A stretch of DNA of 64,000 nt. It comes from Paenibacillus sp. (GTDB taxonomy: Bacteria; Bacillota; Bacilli; Paenibacillales; Paenibacillaceae). Within the stretch, counting starts at the first letter, position 1; each line of letters begins with the position of its first letter. Positions 16,233-24,746 of the stretch are shown here, piece after piece. The notes below the pieces were generated by a model. The model made no database searches and was not told the origin of the DNA. It saw nothing but the letters and a program-made list of their open reading frames with translations. The translations under genes were made by a program, and so were the position numbers. The stretch is from NCBI GenBank assembly GCA_017512705.1, contig JAFWEX010000003.1, positions 1 through 64,000 on the forward strand, written 5' to 3'.

Positions 16233-17987
16233 GTGGACAAACGATTCACAACCCCACCTAACTTTATTAAAAATATCATTACTGAGGACCTCCGGTCGGG
16301 CAAAGTTCAGGAAGTTATTACCCGTTTTCCACCGGAACCGAACGGTTATTTGCATATTGGTCATGCGAAGGCCATCTGGATCAACTTTACGTTGGGCGGC
16401 GAGTTCGGCGGTAAGACAAACCTGCGCTTTGATGACACGAACCCTGTGAAGGAAGACGTGGAATATGTCAACTCGATCCAGGAAGACGTGAAATGGCTCG
16501 GATACGAGTGGAACGAGAAACGTTTTGCCTCGGATTATTTCGATGAGATGTACAACCGTGCGGTCCTGCTTATTCAAAAAGGTAAAGCCTACGTCGACGA
16601 TCAAAGCGCCGACGAAATCCGTCAAATGCGCGGAACGCTGACCGAGCCGGGCAAAAATAGCCCGTACCGCGAGCGATCGGTGGAAGAGAATCTCGACCTG
16701 TTCACACGGATGCGTGCAGGCGAATTCAAGAACGGTGAAAAGGTGCTGCGTGCGAAGATTGATATGGCTTCGCCTAACATCAACCTGCGTGATCCGGTTA
16801 TTTACCGTATCTCCCATGCACATCACCATAACACTGGAGACAAATGGTGCATCTATCCAATGTATGCTTTTGCACACCCGCTCGAAGATGCCATTGAAGG
16901 TATAACACACTCCTTGTGTTCCCTGGAGTTTGAAGATCAACGTCCATTCTATGACTGGGTGGTTGCTGAATGTGAGATGGAGAACCAGCCGCATCAATAT
17001 GAATTCGGACGCCTGAATCTGTCCCAGATGGTCACCAGCAAGCGCAAGCTGAAGCTGCTTGTGGACGAAGGCCATGTGGATGGCTGGGATGATCCGCGTA
17101 TGCCAACGATCTCAGGTCTGCGTCGCCGGGGATACACACCGGAAGCAATTCGTGATTTTGTATTCGAGACTGGCATTTCCAAAAGCCAAGGCGTGATCGA
17201 TCTGCAAACGCTGGAGCACTTTGTTCGTGAAGATCTGAAATTGAAAGCACCGCGCACCATGGCTGTGTTGCACCCGCTCAAAGTAGTTATTACTAACTAT
17301 CCTGAGGGACAAGTAGAGTGGTTGGAAGCAGAGAATAACGTAGAAAATCCGGAGATGGGCAATCGTCAGATTCCATTCTCTCGTGAGATTTATATTGAGC
17401 AAGATGACTTTATGGAAAATCCGCCGAACAAATACTTCCGTTTGTTCCCGGGTAACGAAGTTCGTTTGAAACATGCTTACTTCATTAAATGTAATGATGT
17501 CATCAAAGATGCGGACGGTAACGTCGTTGAGATTCATTGCACATATGATGTGGAGACAAAGAGTGGCAGCGGCTTTACGGGACGTAAAGTAAAAGGCACG
17601 ATTCACTGGGTAGAGGCGACTCAAGCCGTGCCAGCGGAGTTCCGTCTGTATGAGCCGTTGATTTCGGCAGAAGCACCGGAAGCTGAAGCGGAGGCCGAAG
17701 TGGAAGCTGCTGTAGCCGGAGCCGAGATTGAAGCAGATTTGACGGGTACTGGAGCAGAGACTGTGGAGCAACCAGAGAAAACGTTCCTGGATCAGCTAAA
17801 CCCGAACTCTCTGGAGATCGTTCACGGCTATGTGGAGCAAGAGATGAAGGAAGCGAAACCACAGGATAAGTTCCAATTTTTCCGCCATGGTTACTTCAGT
17901 GTTGATCCAAAGCACTCCGAGCCAGGCCGCCCGGTATTTAACCGTGTCGTATCTTTGAAAAGCTCGTTCCAATTGCCGAAGGCATAA
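16233..17987 (+). CDS. glnS: Glutaminyl-tRNA synthetase
   Basis: The protein has 584 residues from the GTG at 16233, chosen because GAAAGG lies 10 nt upstream and the resulting N terminus ([20 protein letters not shown]) fits bacterial GlnRS. It ligates glutamine to tRNA-Gln. The HIGH motif is in [20 protein letters not shown], and the KMSKS-type loop reads [24 protein letters not shown] and the class Ib fold support GlnRS rather than GluRS. The C-terminal anticodon-binding part is interrupted near 17665-17780 by an Ala/Glu-rich low-complexity segment ([13 protein letters not shown]). Most Bacillota lack GlnRS and amidate Glu-tRNA-Gln instead, so this gene is probably an ancient acquisition in this lineage. 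Confidence 0.93.
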   Translation: MDKRFTTPPNFIKNIITEDLRSGKVQEVITRFPPEPNGYLHIGHAKAIWINFTLGGEFGGKTNLRFDDTNPVKEDVEYVNSIQEDVKWLGYEWNEKRFASDYFDEMYNRAVLLIQKGKAYVDDQSADEIRQMRGTLTEPGKNSPYRERSVEENLDLFTRMRAGEFKNGEKVLRAKIDMASPNINLRDPVIYRISHAHHHNTGDKWCIYPMYAFAHPLEDAIEGITHSLCSLEFEDQRPFYDWVVAECEMENQPHQYEFGRLNLSQMVTSKRKLKLLVDEGHVDGWDDPRMPTISGLRRRGYTPEAIRDFVFETGISKSQGVIDLQTLEHFVREDLKLKAPRTMAVLHPLKVVITNYPEGQVEWLEAENNVENPEMGNRQIPFSREIYIEQDDFMENPPNKYFRLFPGNEVRLKHAYFIKCNDVIKDADGNVVEIHCTYDVETKSGSGFTGRKVKGTIHWVEATQAVPAEFRLYEPLISAEAPEAEAEAEVEAAVAGAEIEADLTGTGAETVEQPEKTFLDQLNPNSLEIVHGYVEQEMKEAKPQDKFQFFRHGYFSVDPKHSEPGRPVFNRVVSLKSSFQLPKA

Positions 17988-18028
17988 GGATTTTATATTC
18001 TAGCTTATATTCTTGATTGAACTAAATG

Positions 18029-18074
18029 ATACCCTATAGAGCAGACACGTTAAAAAAGTCTATCTATGGGGTAT
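18029..18074 (+). terminator. Terminator-like hairpin after glnS
   Basis: ATACCCTATAGA (18029-18040) pairs with TCTATGGGGTAT (18063-18074) with one G-T pair, plus an inner AGAC/GTCT stem. The following sequence is A/T-rich but lacks a clean T run. The rest of the gap to 18344 shows nothing I can identify. Confidence 0.5.
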
Positions 18075-18344
18075 TTATAATTCCATTTTCACAAGACTAA
18101 TAGCTTCCTTTAGTACTAATGTTTGTGGAAGTAGCAAAGACTAACTGTTTGGCAGGAGAATGTTCGGTCGCGCTAGAAGTTCAGAGTTTATCATTCGAAT
18201 CATATGCCCGTGCTTGCGCACCCATTTAACCCGCAGAAAATCCATAAAATAATTTTTTCAAGAATCTCTAGAAGATGATTGTTATTAAAACGAGTACATA
18301 TCAAGTTCATCTATTGTGTGAATTCCCTACGATGTATGTTTTAA

Positions 18345-18734
18345 TTAATGGTTAGTAGTAATTTTAAACTGACCGATGATCGTTTTTCCGTCTTTTTCAT
18401 AAAGTGGTATCACTCGATTGACATTCACTTGTTCTAACTGTTGTTTAACCGCCTCCTCAGGTGTTGTTGGCTCTTTACCGATAAGGTCTGACGAAAGTAC
18501 ATAACCAGCCTTACCATCAGTTCCTTCAGCCAAGATCAAATCAGGTACAACTAGTGGATCGAAAGATTTCCCATAAGTTTGACCAGATTCATTAACTGGA
18601 TATAACTTCAAGGCTTCTTGATCAGCTTGAGGTTCCAATGAGTCATTGGATTTATCTCCAAAAGTTGATGCAAAGATAATAAGAATTGTTGCTGCTACAG
18701 TAAGTGTAGCAACAAGAAGTCGTTTTAAGTTCAA
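18345..18734 (-). CDS. Small exported protein with GQTYG / DLI-AEG-DG-GYV pattern
   Basis: The 129-residue protein has an N-terminal hydrophobic segment (residues 4-24) and an extracytoplasmic domain with the pattern NESGQTYGKSFDP, VVPDLILAEGTDGKAGYV, SSDLIG, then PTTPEEAV and a C-terminal RVIPLYEKDGKTIIGQFKI. I recall this pattern from short secreted or membrane-anchored proteins common in Bacillales, whose function is unknown. The TTG start is supported by AAGGAG 9 nt upstream. It stands alone on the minus strand. Confidence 0.7.
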   Translation of the reverse strand: MNLKRLLVATLTVAATILIIFASTFGDKSNDSLEPQADQEALKLYPVNESGQTYGKSFDPLVVPDLILAEGTDGKAGYVLSSDLIGKEPTTPEEAVKQQLEQVNVNRVIPLYEKDGKTIIGQFKITTNH

Positions 18735-18920
18735 TCTGCCTCGCTCCTTTCTGAGTTATATACAATTTGCATACTCAGCTTACTCATACTGAAAATTTTT
18801 GTAAATAATACTTATAGACTATTATATTTTGATTTATTGCATAGAGACTAGGCGAATACAATTCAGATATAAGTTTCTCTTTCGGGACACTAATCATAAT
18901 CAGTTACGGTAATTGGGTAA

Positions 18921-19145
18921 AATTTATTTCCTTTAAATGCAAATAAAGACACGCTTGACTCTCTGCGTAAAATCGAAGTGTTACCAACTACCCTACGCAG
19001 AGTAAAACAAGATATGTCTCATAAGCTACTTTATAACAAGAAAACCATTGGAACAATCACTTGGGAGAGTGGGGATATCCGCTTTATTTGTAAAGTTGAT
19101 CTGCCAGTAAGGTGTCGATCGTACTACAATGCCCCAGTATCCTAA
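18921..19145 (+). pseudogene. Possible gene remnant, short coding-like open frame
   Basis: The frame from 18921 to the TAA at 19143 is open for 74 codons and has a protein-like composition (DTLDSLRKIEVLP, then KLLYNKKTIGTITWESGD, IRFICKVDLPV). The first ATG is at 19014 and a GTG is at 18978, but neither has a recognisable ribosome binding site. A 9-bp inverted repeat, CTCTGCGTA (18961-18969) with TACGCAGAG (18994-19002), lies inside it. I do not recognise the family. It may be the C-terminal relic of a lost gene, or chance. The remainder of 18735-18920 shows nothing. Confidence 0.3.
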
Positions 19146-19147
19146 GA

Positions 19148-20377
19148 TTAACTGTCCTCATCCATACTACCCATCTCTGTCAGCACCGTGGGTTGATATC
19201 CATTACGTCGGTTCCACAGCCACATGATGGTGAAACCAACAGCTCCCAGAAGTGAGAAGAATACACCGATATTGTACATGACCTCTGCACCGAAGCTCTG
19301 GAACAGCCAACCGCCAAACAGTCCGGCAATGACACCAGAAAGGCCTCCCCAAGCCATCGTATATACAGCTTGACCGGAAGAACGATAAGGCCGAGGAATA
19401 CATAGCATCGTTAGCTGGGTACCCACATAGAAGTAGCCGCCAAAGGTGACCGAGTGCATAAGCTGAATGAAGACAACCTCCATAGGGTTGTTAGCCAGAG
19501 CCATGAGCTGCCAGCGAAGAGCAAACATCAGACTAATCACGATCAGAGAACTAAGTAGCATGCTCATTTTGCGTTTCAGAAGCCGATCCAATAACAGAAA
19601 CACGCCCACTTCAAGAATGGACGACGTGAAGATGGCCCAGCCGACGATCTGTTTGTCACCGCCCATCTCTACAATATAGAGGGACATGAATGTACTGTTC
19701 ATCGCATTCGGGACGGAGACAAGCACGCCCAGGCCGATAAAAATCATAAAATACGGATTGAACATCACTCTGCCGAACCGTCGGAACGTCACAATCGGGG
19801 TATCGGAAGCAATGGGTTGTCTCGGCAGGAATACTGAAAATATAAAAGCGATAGCAATCATACATGCAAAGATAATCGACACACTGCTCACGCCAAAACG
19901 GTCAATGACCGGGCCGGCAGCAACTGCAGTTATGGCCCAGCCGAGCGATCCCCAGAGCCGGAAAGTACCGAACTTCTGTCCCGTTCCATCAATATATCCA
20001 AGGATTAGACTATTCGTCTGAGCAAATAATGGACTCTGAAAAAAATAAAAGAAAATCATGGCAATATATATCCATGCATACGACGGCGCGTAAAATACAC
20101 CTTGTGCTAGCACAAAGGTGCCTCCCATCATCATCATCAGCACAATGCGAATATTACGTGACTTATCACTCCAGAAACCCCAGAATGGATTGGCAAACAG
20201 AGATACAAAAGGACCAATCGCCATCAGGCTGCCAATCTCCAGCTTGGTCATACCAATCTCTTGAAGATAGAGCTGAAGGAATCCGGCGAAGATCGATATG
20301 GCTCCGTAGATGAAAAAGTTATATAGTTTCAGAGAGGTTAGCGAGGAGGTGCCTCTCACTGTTGCAGATCTGTCCAA
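19148..20377 (-). CDS. MFS transporter, MFS_1-like (nucleoside/phenylpropionate permease-like) type
   Basis: This 409-residue polytopic protein has about 12 membrane segments. The N-terminal pattern LKLYNFFIYGAISIFAGFLQLYLQEIGMTKLEIG, the loop FANPFWGFWSDKSRNIR and the segment GTFRLWGSLGWAITA are typical of the LacY/PPP-like MFS_1_like group, which includes sugar, nucleoside and aromatic acid permeases. The substrate is unknown. It uses TTG, with AAAGGA 9 nt upstream. It is divergent from mobA with a 206-bp gap. Confidence 0.85.
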   Translation of the reverse strand: MDRSATVRGTSSLTSLKLYNFFIYGAISIFAGFLQLYLQEIGMTKLEIGSLMAIGPFVSLFANPFWGFWSDKSRNIRIVLMMMMGGTFVLAQGVFYAPSYAWIYIAMIFFYFFQSPLFAQTNSLILGYIDGTGQKFGTFRLWGSLGWAITAVAAGPVIDRFGVSSVSIIFACMIAIAFIFSVFLPRQPIASDTPIVTFRRFGRVMFNPYFMIFIGLGVLVSVPNAMNSTFMSLYIVEMGGDKQIVGWAIFTSSILEVGVFLLLDRLLKRKMSMLLSSLIVISLMFALRWQLMALANNPMEVVFIQLMHSVTFGGYFYVGTQLTMLCIPRPYRSSGQAVYTMAWGGLSGVIAGLFGGWLFQSFGAEVMYNIGVFFSLLGAVGFTIMWLWNRRNGYQPTVLTEMGSMDEDS

Positions 20378-20583
20378 TTAAGCCATTCCTTTCCGAATCG
20401 AATCCTATTGTTCAATGTATCATTTGTTGAAAGGGGATTCAACGTATAGAATATATGAATTAACAGCATCTCTCTCATCGCAGGTGCGGCAAACTGAGGC
20501 GAGTAATATGGACTCATGCTTCAGCTTCATGGTGCGGTCTACACGCGTGATCTATGGATTAGTCTTGAAAAGGAGATGTCCTA

Positions 20584-21228
20584 ATGGAAGTTAGTAAATG
20601 GACAGGCATAATATTGGCAGGCGGACAATCTAGCCGAATGGGAACGAACAAAGCACTGCTCGAACTGAACGGTTCATCCGTGCTGACTCATATAGCAGAA
20701 GCAATTAGACCAGCTGTATCTCGAATCATCGTTTCAGCGGGCCCCAATGAAGCAATATACAGCTTAATGGGCGATGAACGTTTCGAATGCATCCAAGACG
20801 ATTATCCTGGAAAGGGGCCGCTTGCTGGACTTCACGCAGCACTGAAGGCCTCCAGTACCGATTGGAATCTGGTCAGCGCCTGTGATATGCCGCTTCTGCA
20901 AACTTCTTTTTTTGATGGATTGAAGAAGCTCACAGAGCAATATCCAACAAGCAGTGCCATCGTTCCATGTGTAGAAGGCCGGATTCACCCCCTTGCAGGC
21001 GTATATCACAGGCGTATACTTCCTGAGCTAGAGCAGTGCCTGATTCATGAACGTCTGCGTGTCACTCGCTGGCTGGAACAGATCGGTTGCCGATATGTCG
21101 AAACAGCCGAGCTGGAGCAAGCGGGTGTTCTGCGGCCTGAACTACAATTAAGCAATATGAATACCCCGGAGGAATTCGAGCATGTACGTCTTCGTCTTCA
21201 TGGTTCAGGTGGCTCGCCCTCAGCTTGA
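20584..21228 (+). CDS. mobA: Molybdenum cofactor guanylyltransferase MobA
   Basis: The 214-residue protein couples GMP to molybdopterin to give the guanine dinucleotide form of Moco. The nucleotidyltransferase signature is clear: GIILAGGQSSRMGTNKALLELNG at the N terminus, DDYPGKGPLAGLHAAL, and VSACDMPLL with the metal-binding Asp. The length is near the family norm. AAGGAG precedes the ATG. The last 31 bp overlap the 3' end of the convergent AraC gene. The molybdoenzyme at 2188-4254 and moaA at 34613-35614 are the other visible parts of the pathway. Confidence 0.92.
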   Translation: MEVSKWTGIILAGGQSSRMGTNKALLELNGSSVLTHIAEAIRPAVSRIIVSAGPNEAIYSLMGDERFECIQDDYPGKGPLAGLHAALKASSTDWNLVSACDMPLLQTSFFDGLKKLTEQYPTSSAIVPCVEGRIHPLAGVYHRRILPELEQCLIHERLRVTRWLEQIGCRYVETAELEQAGVLRPELQLSNMNTPEEFEHVRLRLHGSGGSPSA

Positions 21229-22220
21229 TCAGGCAATCCTTTGAGATTAACTTCTGCATGTTGATTTCGATAGAGCAGTGGGCTCTGACCTGTCCAGCGT
21301 TTGAATTGTCTGCTGAAATGAGACAAATGGGTGTAACCAAGCTTTAGAGCGATCTCCCCCAGCGACAGGTCAGGTTGCTCTATCAGCATTTTAGCTTCCT
21401 GGAGCTTCAGGTTGGACAGGTAGGCTCGTGGAGAATGGCCAAATACTTTACGGAACACCTGTAACCCATATCCCGGACTGATGCCAAATGAAGCAATAAT
21501 CTGCTCGACTTTGACCGAGGACACATTGCCATCCCGTGACCGAAGCTGGGCATGAAAGGCCTGCTTGATCGCCTCGGCGATTGCTCCTGCGTAGTGTAAG
21601 GCTGTTGGGGCAGGAGTCTGTGCAGCAACGGAAATGACGGATTCTGGTGCATTGTCTGCGGCCTGAGACAACAGAGCAAACAGTTCGAACATACGGGCTT
21701 GCATCAGCAATTTATCAGTGGATGTATAGGCCTCAGCCGTATTAATCATGCCCATCCAGCTTTCAAGAACAGCTCGTATTTTCATATTATCTTCTGTCCC
21801 AGCGACATAGATTCTACTGCGCTGGGACAGCAGCTTTAAGGTGAACACCGGATCATCGACATTAAAATGTGCGCTAAAATAGGTCATACCTTCCATGGAG
21901 ATACATTCATTCGTATGTTTGAATCCGGGAGGGATGAGCAGGATCGAGCCTTCATCCACGGTATATGTGTATCCATGAATGACACTCTCCTGCGTGCCTT
22001 GAATGATTAGAATAATCTCGAAGCCGGGATGTGTCTCCTCAGGCATAGCCCATCCATACGGGACATGTTGACTATGGGCTCCATAAAATTTGATGTTACA
22101 GTCAATAATGGGAAGCCAGTGCGCCAGTGTATGGTATGGCATCTCTCGAAGCTGCGAACCGTTATCCATGACATTCACCTCGGAAAAGGGTAAAAAATAC
22201 TCGTCTTGTGCCATCGGCAC
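21198..22220 (-). CDS. AraC family transcriptional regulator, divergent from beta-galactosidase
   Basis: The 340-residue protein has an N-terminal cupin-like sensor domain (HPGFEIILIIQGTQES, VDEGSILLIPPGFKHTNECIS) and a C-terminal double helix-turn-helix of AraC type (ISPGYGLQVFRKVFGHSPRAYL, then LSLGEIALKLGYTHLSHFSR). It probably controls the divergent GH42 gene in response to a sugar. The start may be GTG at 22220 or ATG at 22214; neither has a good ribosome site, and a TATAAT on the minus strand at 22235-22240 would leave an almost leaderless mRNA. Its C-terminal codons overlap mobA. Confidence 0.9.
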   Translation of the reverse strand: MPMAQDEYFLPFSEVNVMDNGSQLREMPYHTLAHWLPIIDCNIKFYGAHSQHVPYGWAMPEETHPGFEIILIIQGTQESVIHGYTYTVDEGSILLIPPGFKHTNECISMEGMTYFSAHFNVDDPVFTLKLLSQRSRIYVAGTEDNMKIRAVLESWMGMINTAEAYTSTDKLLMQARMFELFALLSQAADNAPESVISVAAQTPAPTALHYAGAIAEAIKQAFHAQLRSRDGNVSSVKVEQIIASFGISPGYGLQVFRKVFGHSPRAYLSNLKLQEAKMLIEQPDLSLGEIALKLGYTHLSHFSRQFKRWTGQSPLLYRNQHAEVNLKGLPDQAEGEPPEP

Positions 22221-22598
22221 TATGCATTTACTTCATTATAATCAGTTTAACGCAGGCATCCCGAAGTACGGAGTTGGCAAGCGTAATTCATAATACTGTA
22301 CAAAGAGTGCTTATATACCGATATTAATGTAAACGCTACCACCAAGTACAGGAATATGTCAACTCACCTTATACCAACAACGTTATATAAGTTGAAAAAC
22401 TCATTCACACAGGAACAGAGAGGACAGAAAAAATCTTAAGAAACGAAGCAGGCGCTTGGATCACCGGATTGTACCTTTAGAAAAGGGGAATCGAACAAAT
22501 CTGGGTAACGGCGCTTGGAAGATGACTCTGTCATCGTAGTGTAGATGTAACTATGAGGGATTTGACTTATATAGACCTTACTTAAAGGAGACGATATC
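22221..22598. promoter_or_regulatory. AraC/GH42 divergent control region with candidate cre site
   Basis: In this 378-bp gap, TGTAAACGCTACCA at 22328-22341 matches the CcpA cre consensus TGWAANCGNTNWCA at all but one position, which suggests carbon catabolite repression. A TATAAT on the minus strand at 22235-22240 may serve the AraC gene. No clear promoter pair was found just before the GH42 gene, in keeping with an activator-dependent promoter. Confidence 0.5.
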
Positions 22599-24605
22599 AT
22601 GGACAAATTATTATACGGCGTGGCCTACTATGATGAATATATGCCATATGACAGACTGGACAAAGATATTCAGATGATGAAAGATGCTGGTATTAATGTC
22701 GTGCGCATAGCTGAATCGACCTGGAGTACTCACGAACCACAAAATGGCGTATTCGACTTCACTTCCGTAGATCGAGTGCTGGATGCGATGCATGCGGCAG
22801 GAATACATGTCATTGTAGGTACACCAACGTATGCTGTTCCTACGTGGATGGTCAAGGAGCACCCGGATGTTCTGGCAACAACCGCACAGGGGCCTGGGAA
22901 ATATGGAGCAAGACAGATTATGGACATCACACATCCCACGTATCTATTCTATGCAGAGCGCATCATTCGCAAGCTGATATCACGCGTAAGTAAGCATCCG
23001 GCCGTGATCGGATATCAAACAGACAATGAAACGAAGCATTACAACACGGCCGGAGACAATGTGCAGCTACAATTTGTGAAATACATGCGCAATAAGTTCA
23101 GTTCCCTGGACGAGTTGAACAAGGAGTTTGGATTGGACTATTGGAGTAACCGCATCAACAGTTGGGAGGACTTCCCTTCCGTAGTGGGCACAATAAACGG
23201 CAGTCTTGGAGCGGAGTTTGCGAAGTTCCAGCGGCAATTGGTCACGGATTTTTTGGCGTGGCAAGTTGGCATTGTGAATGAGTACAAACAGGAAGGTCAG
23301 TTTGTTACCCAGAACTTTGACTTTGAATGGCGCGGATATTCCTACGGCATTCAGGGGGATGTGGATCACTTTGCAGCATCCCGACCTTTTGACATTACCA
23401 GTGTAGATATCTACCATCCTTCCCAGGACGAGCTGACAGGTATTGAAATTTCGTTCGGGGGAGATGTGGCGCGTTCCACCAAACAATCCAATTATCTTGT
23501 TCTGGAGACCGAAGCACAGGCTTTCTGGCACTGGGTGCCTTATCCGGGACAACTGCGGTTACAGGCATTCAGTCACCTGGCTTCAGGTGCGAACATGGTG
23601 GCCTACTGGCATTGGCACTCACTGCATAACTCGTTCGAGACATACTGGAAAGGCTTGCTGAGCCATGATTTTGAACCGAATCCTGTGTATAACGAAGCGA
23701 AGACGATTGGTCGGGATTTTGCTCGTCTGAGTCCCAAGCTTGTGAATCTGAAGAAAACGAATCGGGTGGCCGTGCTGTTCAGCAACGAGGCGTTGACCTC
23801 CATTAAATGGTTTGGCTTTAACTTCACCAGTGACAAGAATTATAATGACGTAGTACGCTGGATGTATGATGAACTGTATAAAATGAACATTGGCTGCGAT
23901 CTTATCGATCCTTCCGTTGAAAGTTATGCAGGGTATGATGTGCTGGTTGTGCCTGCCTTGTATGCCGCATCGGATGCGTTGCTAGAAAAACTAAATCAAT
24001 TCGTACGGGATGGCGGACATATCGTGTACTCGTTCAAGAGTGGCTTTGCCAATGAGCATATTAAGGTTCGCTCTACGCGTCAGCCCGGACTGATCAGTGA
24101 GGCGTGCGGCATTAGCTATAACCTGTTTGTCGAGCCGAAGCATGTCGCTCTGCGGGATGATCCGTTTGGCGTAGGTGAGGAGCATAATCAGGTACACACC
24201 TGGATGGAGCTGATTACACCGACTACTGCCGAGGTGCTCGCTTGGTATGACCATCCACATTGGGGAGAATATGCAGCGATCACGCAGAACAGCTACGGCA
24301 AAGGGAAAGCGACTTATGTCGGCTGTTATACTAGCGCTGCTGTCATTCGCCAGGTGCTGGAACGGGTGATGAAGGATGCAGGTGTATGGGGAGCGGATCA
24401 GGAGCTTGCTTTCCCACTTATTGTGAAGACAGGTGTAAACGATGAAGGACATACGATTCGCTATTATTTCAACTATTCTGATGAGTCAGTATCCTTCCAG
24501 AATCCGCATGGCGGAGGAACAGAGCTGTTATCGGGAGATTCGATTGCTGCCGGACAGGAGATCGAGCTGGAACGATGGGGCATACGCATTATCGAACAAA
24601 ACTAG
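22599..24605 (+). CDS. GH42 family beta-galactosidase
   Basis: The 668-residue enzyme hydrolyses terminal beta-D-galactosides in the cytoplasm. The GH42 barrel starts at once (LLYGVAYYDEYMP, GINVVRIAESTWSTHEPQNG). The acid/base Glu is E144 in YQTDNETKHY, and the nucleophile is probably E303 in YLVLETEAQ. AYWHWHSLHNS and the later trimerisation domain (YDVLVVPALYAASDALLEKL) complete the family layout. There is no signal peptide. AAAGGAG precedes the ATG. It is divergent from the AraC regulator and followed by a kinase, response regulator and sugar ABC transporter, so its substrate is probably an imported galacto-oligosaccharide. Confidence 0.92.
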   Translation: MDKLLYGVAYYDEYMPYDRLDKDIQMMKDAGINVVRIAESTWSTHEPQNGVFDFTSVDRVLDAMHAAGIHVIVGTPTYAVPTWMVKEHPDVLATTAQGPGKYGARQIMDITHPTYLFYAERIIRKLISRVSKHPAVIGYQTDNETKHYNTAGDNVQLQFVKYMRNKFSSLDELNKEFGLDYWSNRINSWEDFPSVVGTINGSLGAEFAKFQRQLVTDFLAWQVGIVNEYKQEGQFVTQNFDFEWRGYSYGIQGDVDHFAASRPFDITSVDIYHPSQDELTGIEISFGGDVARSTKQSNYLVLETEAQAFWHWVPYPGQLRLQAFSHLASGANMVAYWHWHSLHNSFETYWKGLLSHDFEPNPVYNEAKTIGRDFARLSPKLVNLKKTNRVAVLFSNEALTSIKWFGFNFTSDKNYNDVVRWMYDELYKMNIGCDLIDPSVESYAGYDVLVVPALYAASDALLEKLNQFVRDGGHIVYSFKSGFANEHIKVRSTRQPGLISEACGISYNLFVEPKHVALRDDPFGVGEEHNQVHTWMELITPTTAEVLAWYDHPHWGEYAAITQNSYGKGKATYVGCYTSAAVIRQVLERVMKDAGVWGADQELAFPLIVKTGVNDEGHTIRYYFNYSDESVSFQNPHGGGTELLSGDSIAAGQEIELERWGIRIIEQN

Positions 24606-24688
24606 GAGATGATCGTGCTGAGTATCAGTCTTAGGCTTACATCTAAAGATTTAATTCCTATTTTCCGAAAAAAATAACTAGACCATGG

Positions 24689-24713
24689 CGCCCTCGGCTA
24701 TAATGCTGGGGCG
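24689..24713 (+). terminator. Terminator after the GH42 gene
   Basis: CGCCC-(T)-CGGC pairs with GCTG-GGGCG around TATAAT, followed by TTTGTCTTATTTT. One base is bulged. Confidence 0.6.
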
Positions 24714-24746
24714 TTTGTCTTATTTTAGCTCAGGAGTGGATGTGCA

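Noticed and set aside
16143..17075. 310-codon antisense open frame across glnS
   Set aside because: It is a mirror of a strongly conserved synthetase gene, and has no ribosome site or recognisable domain.
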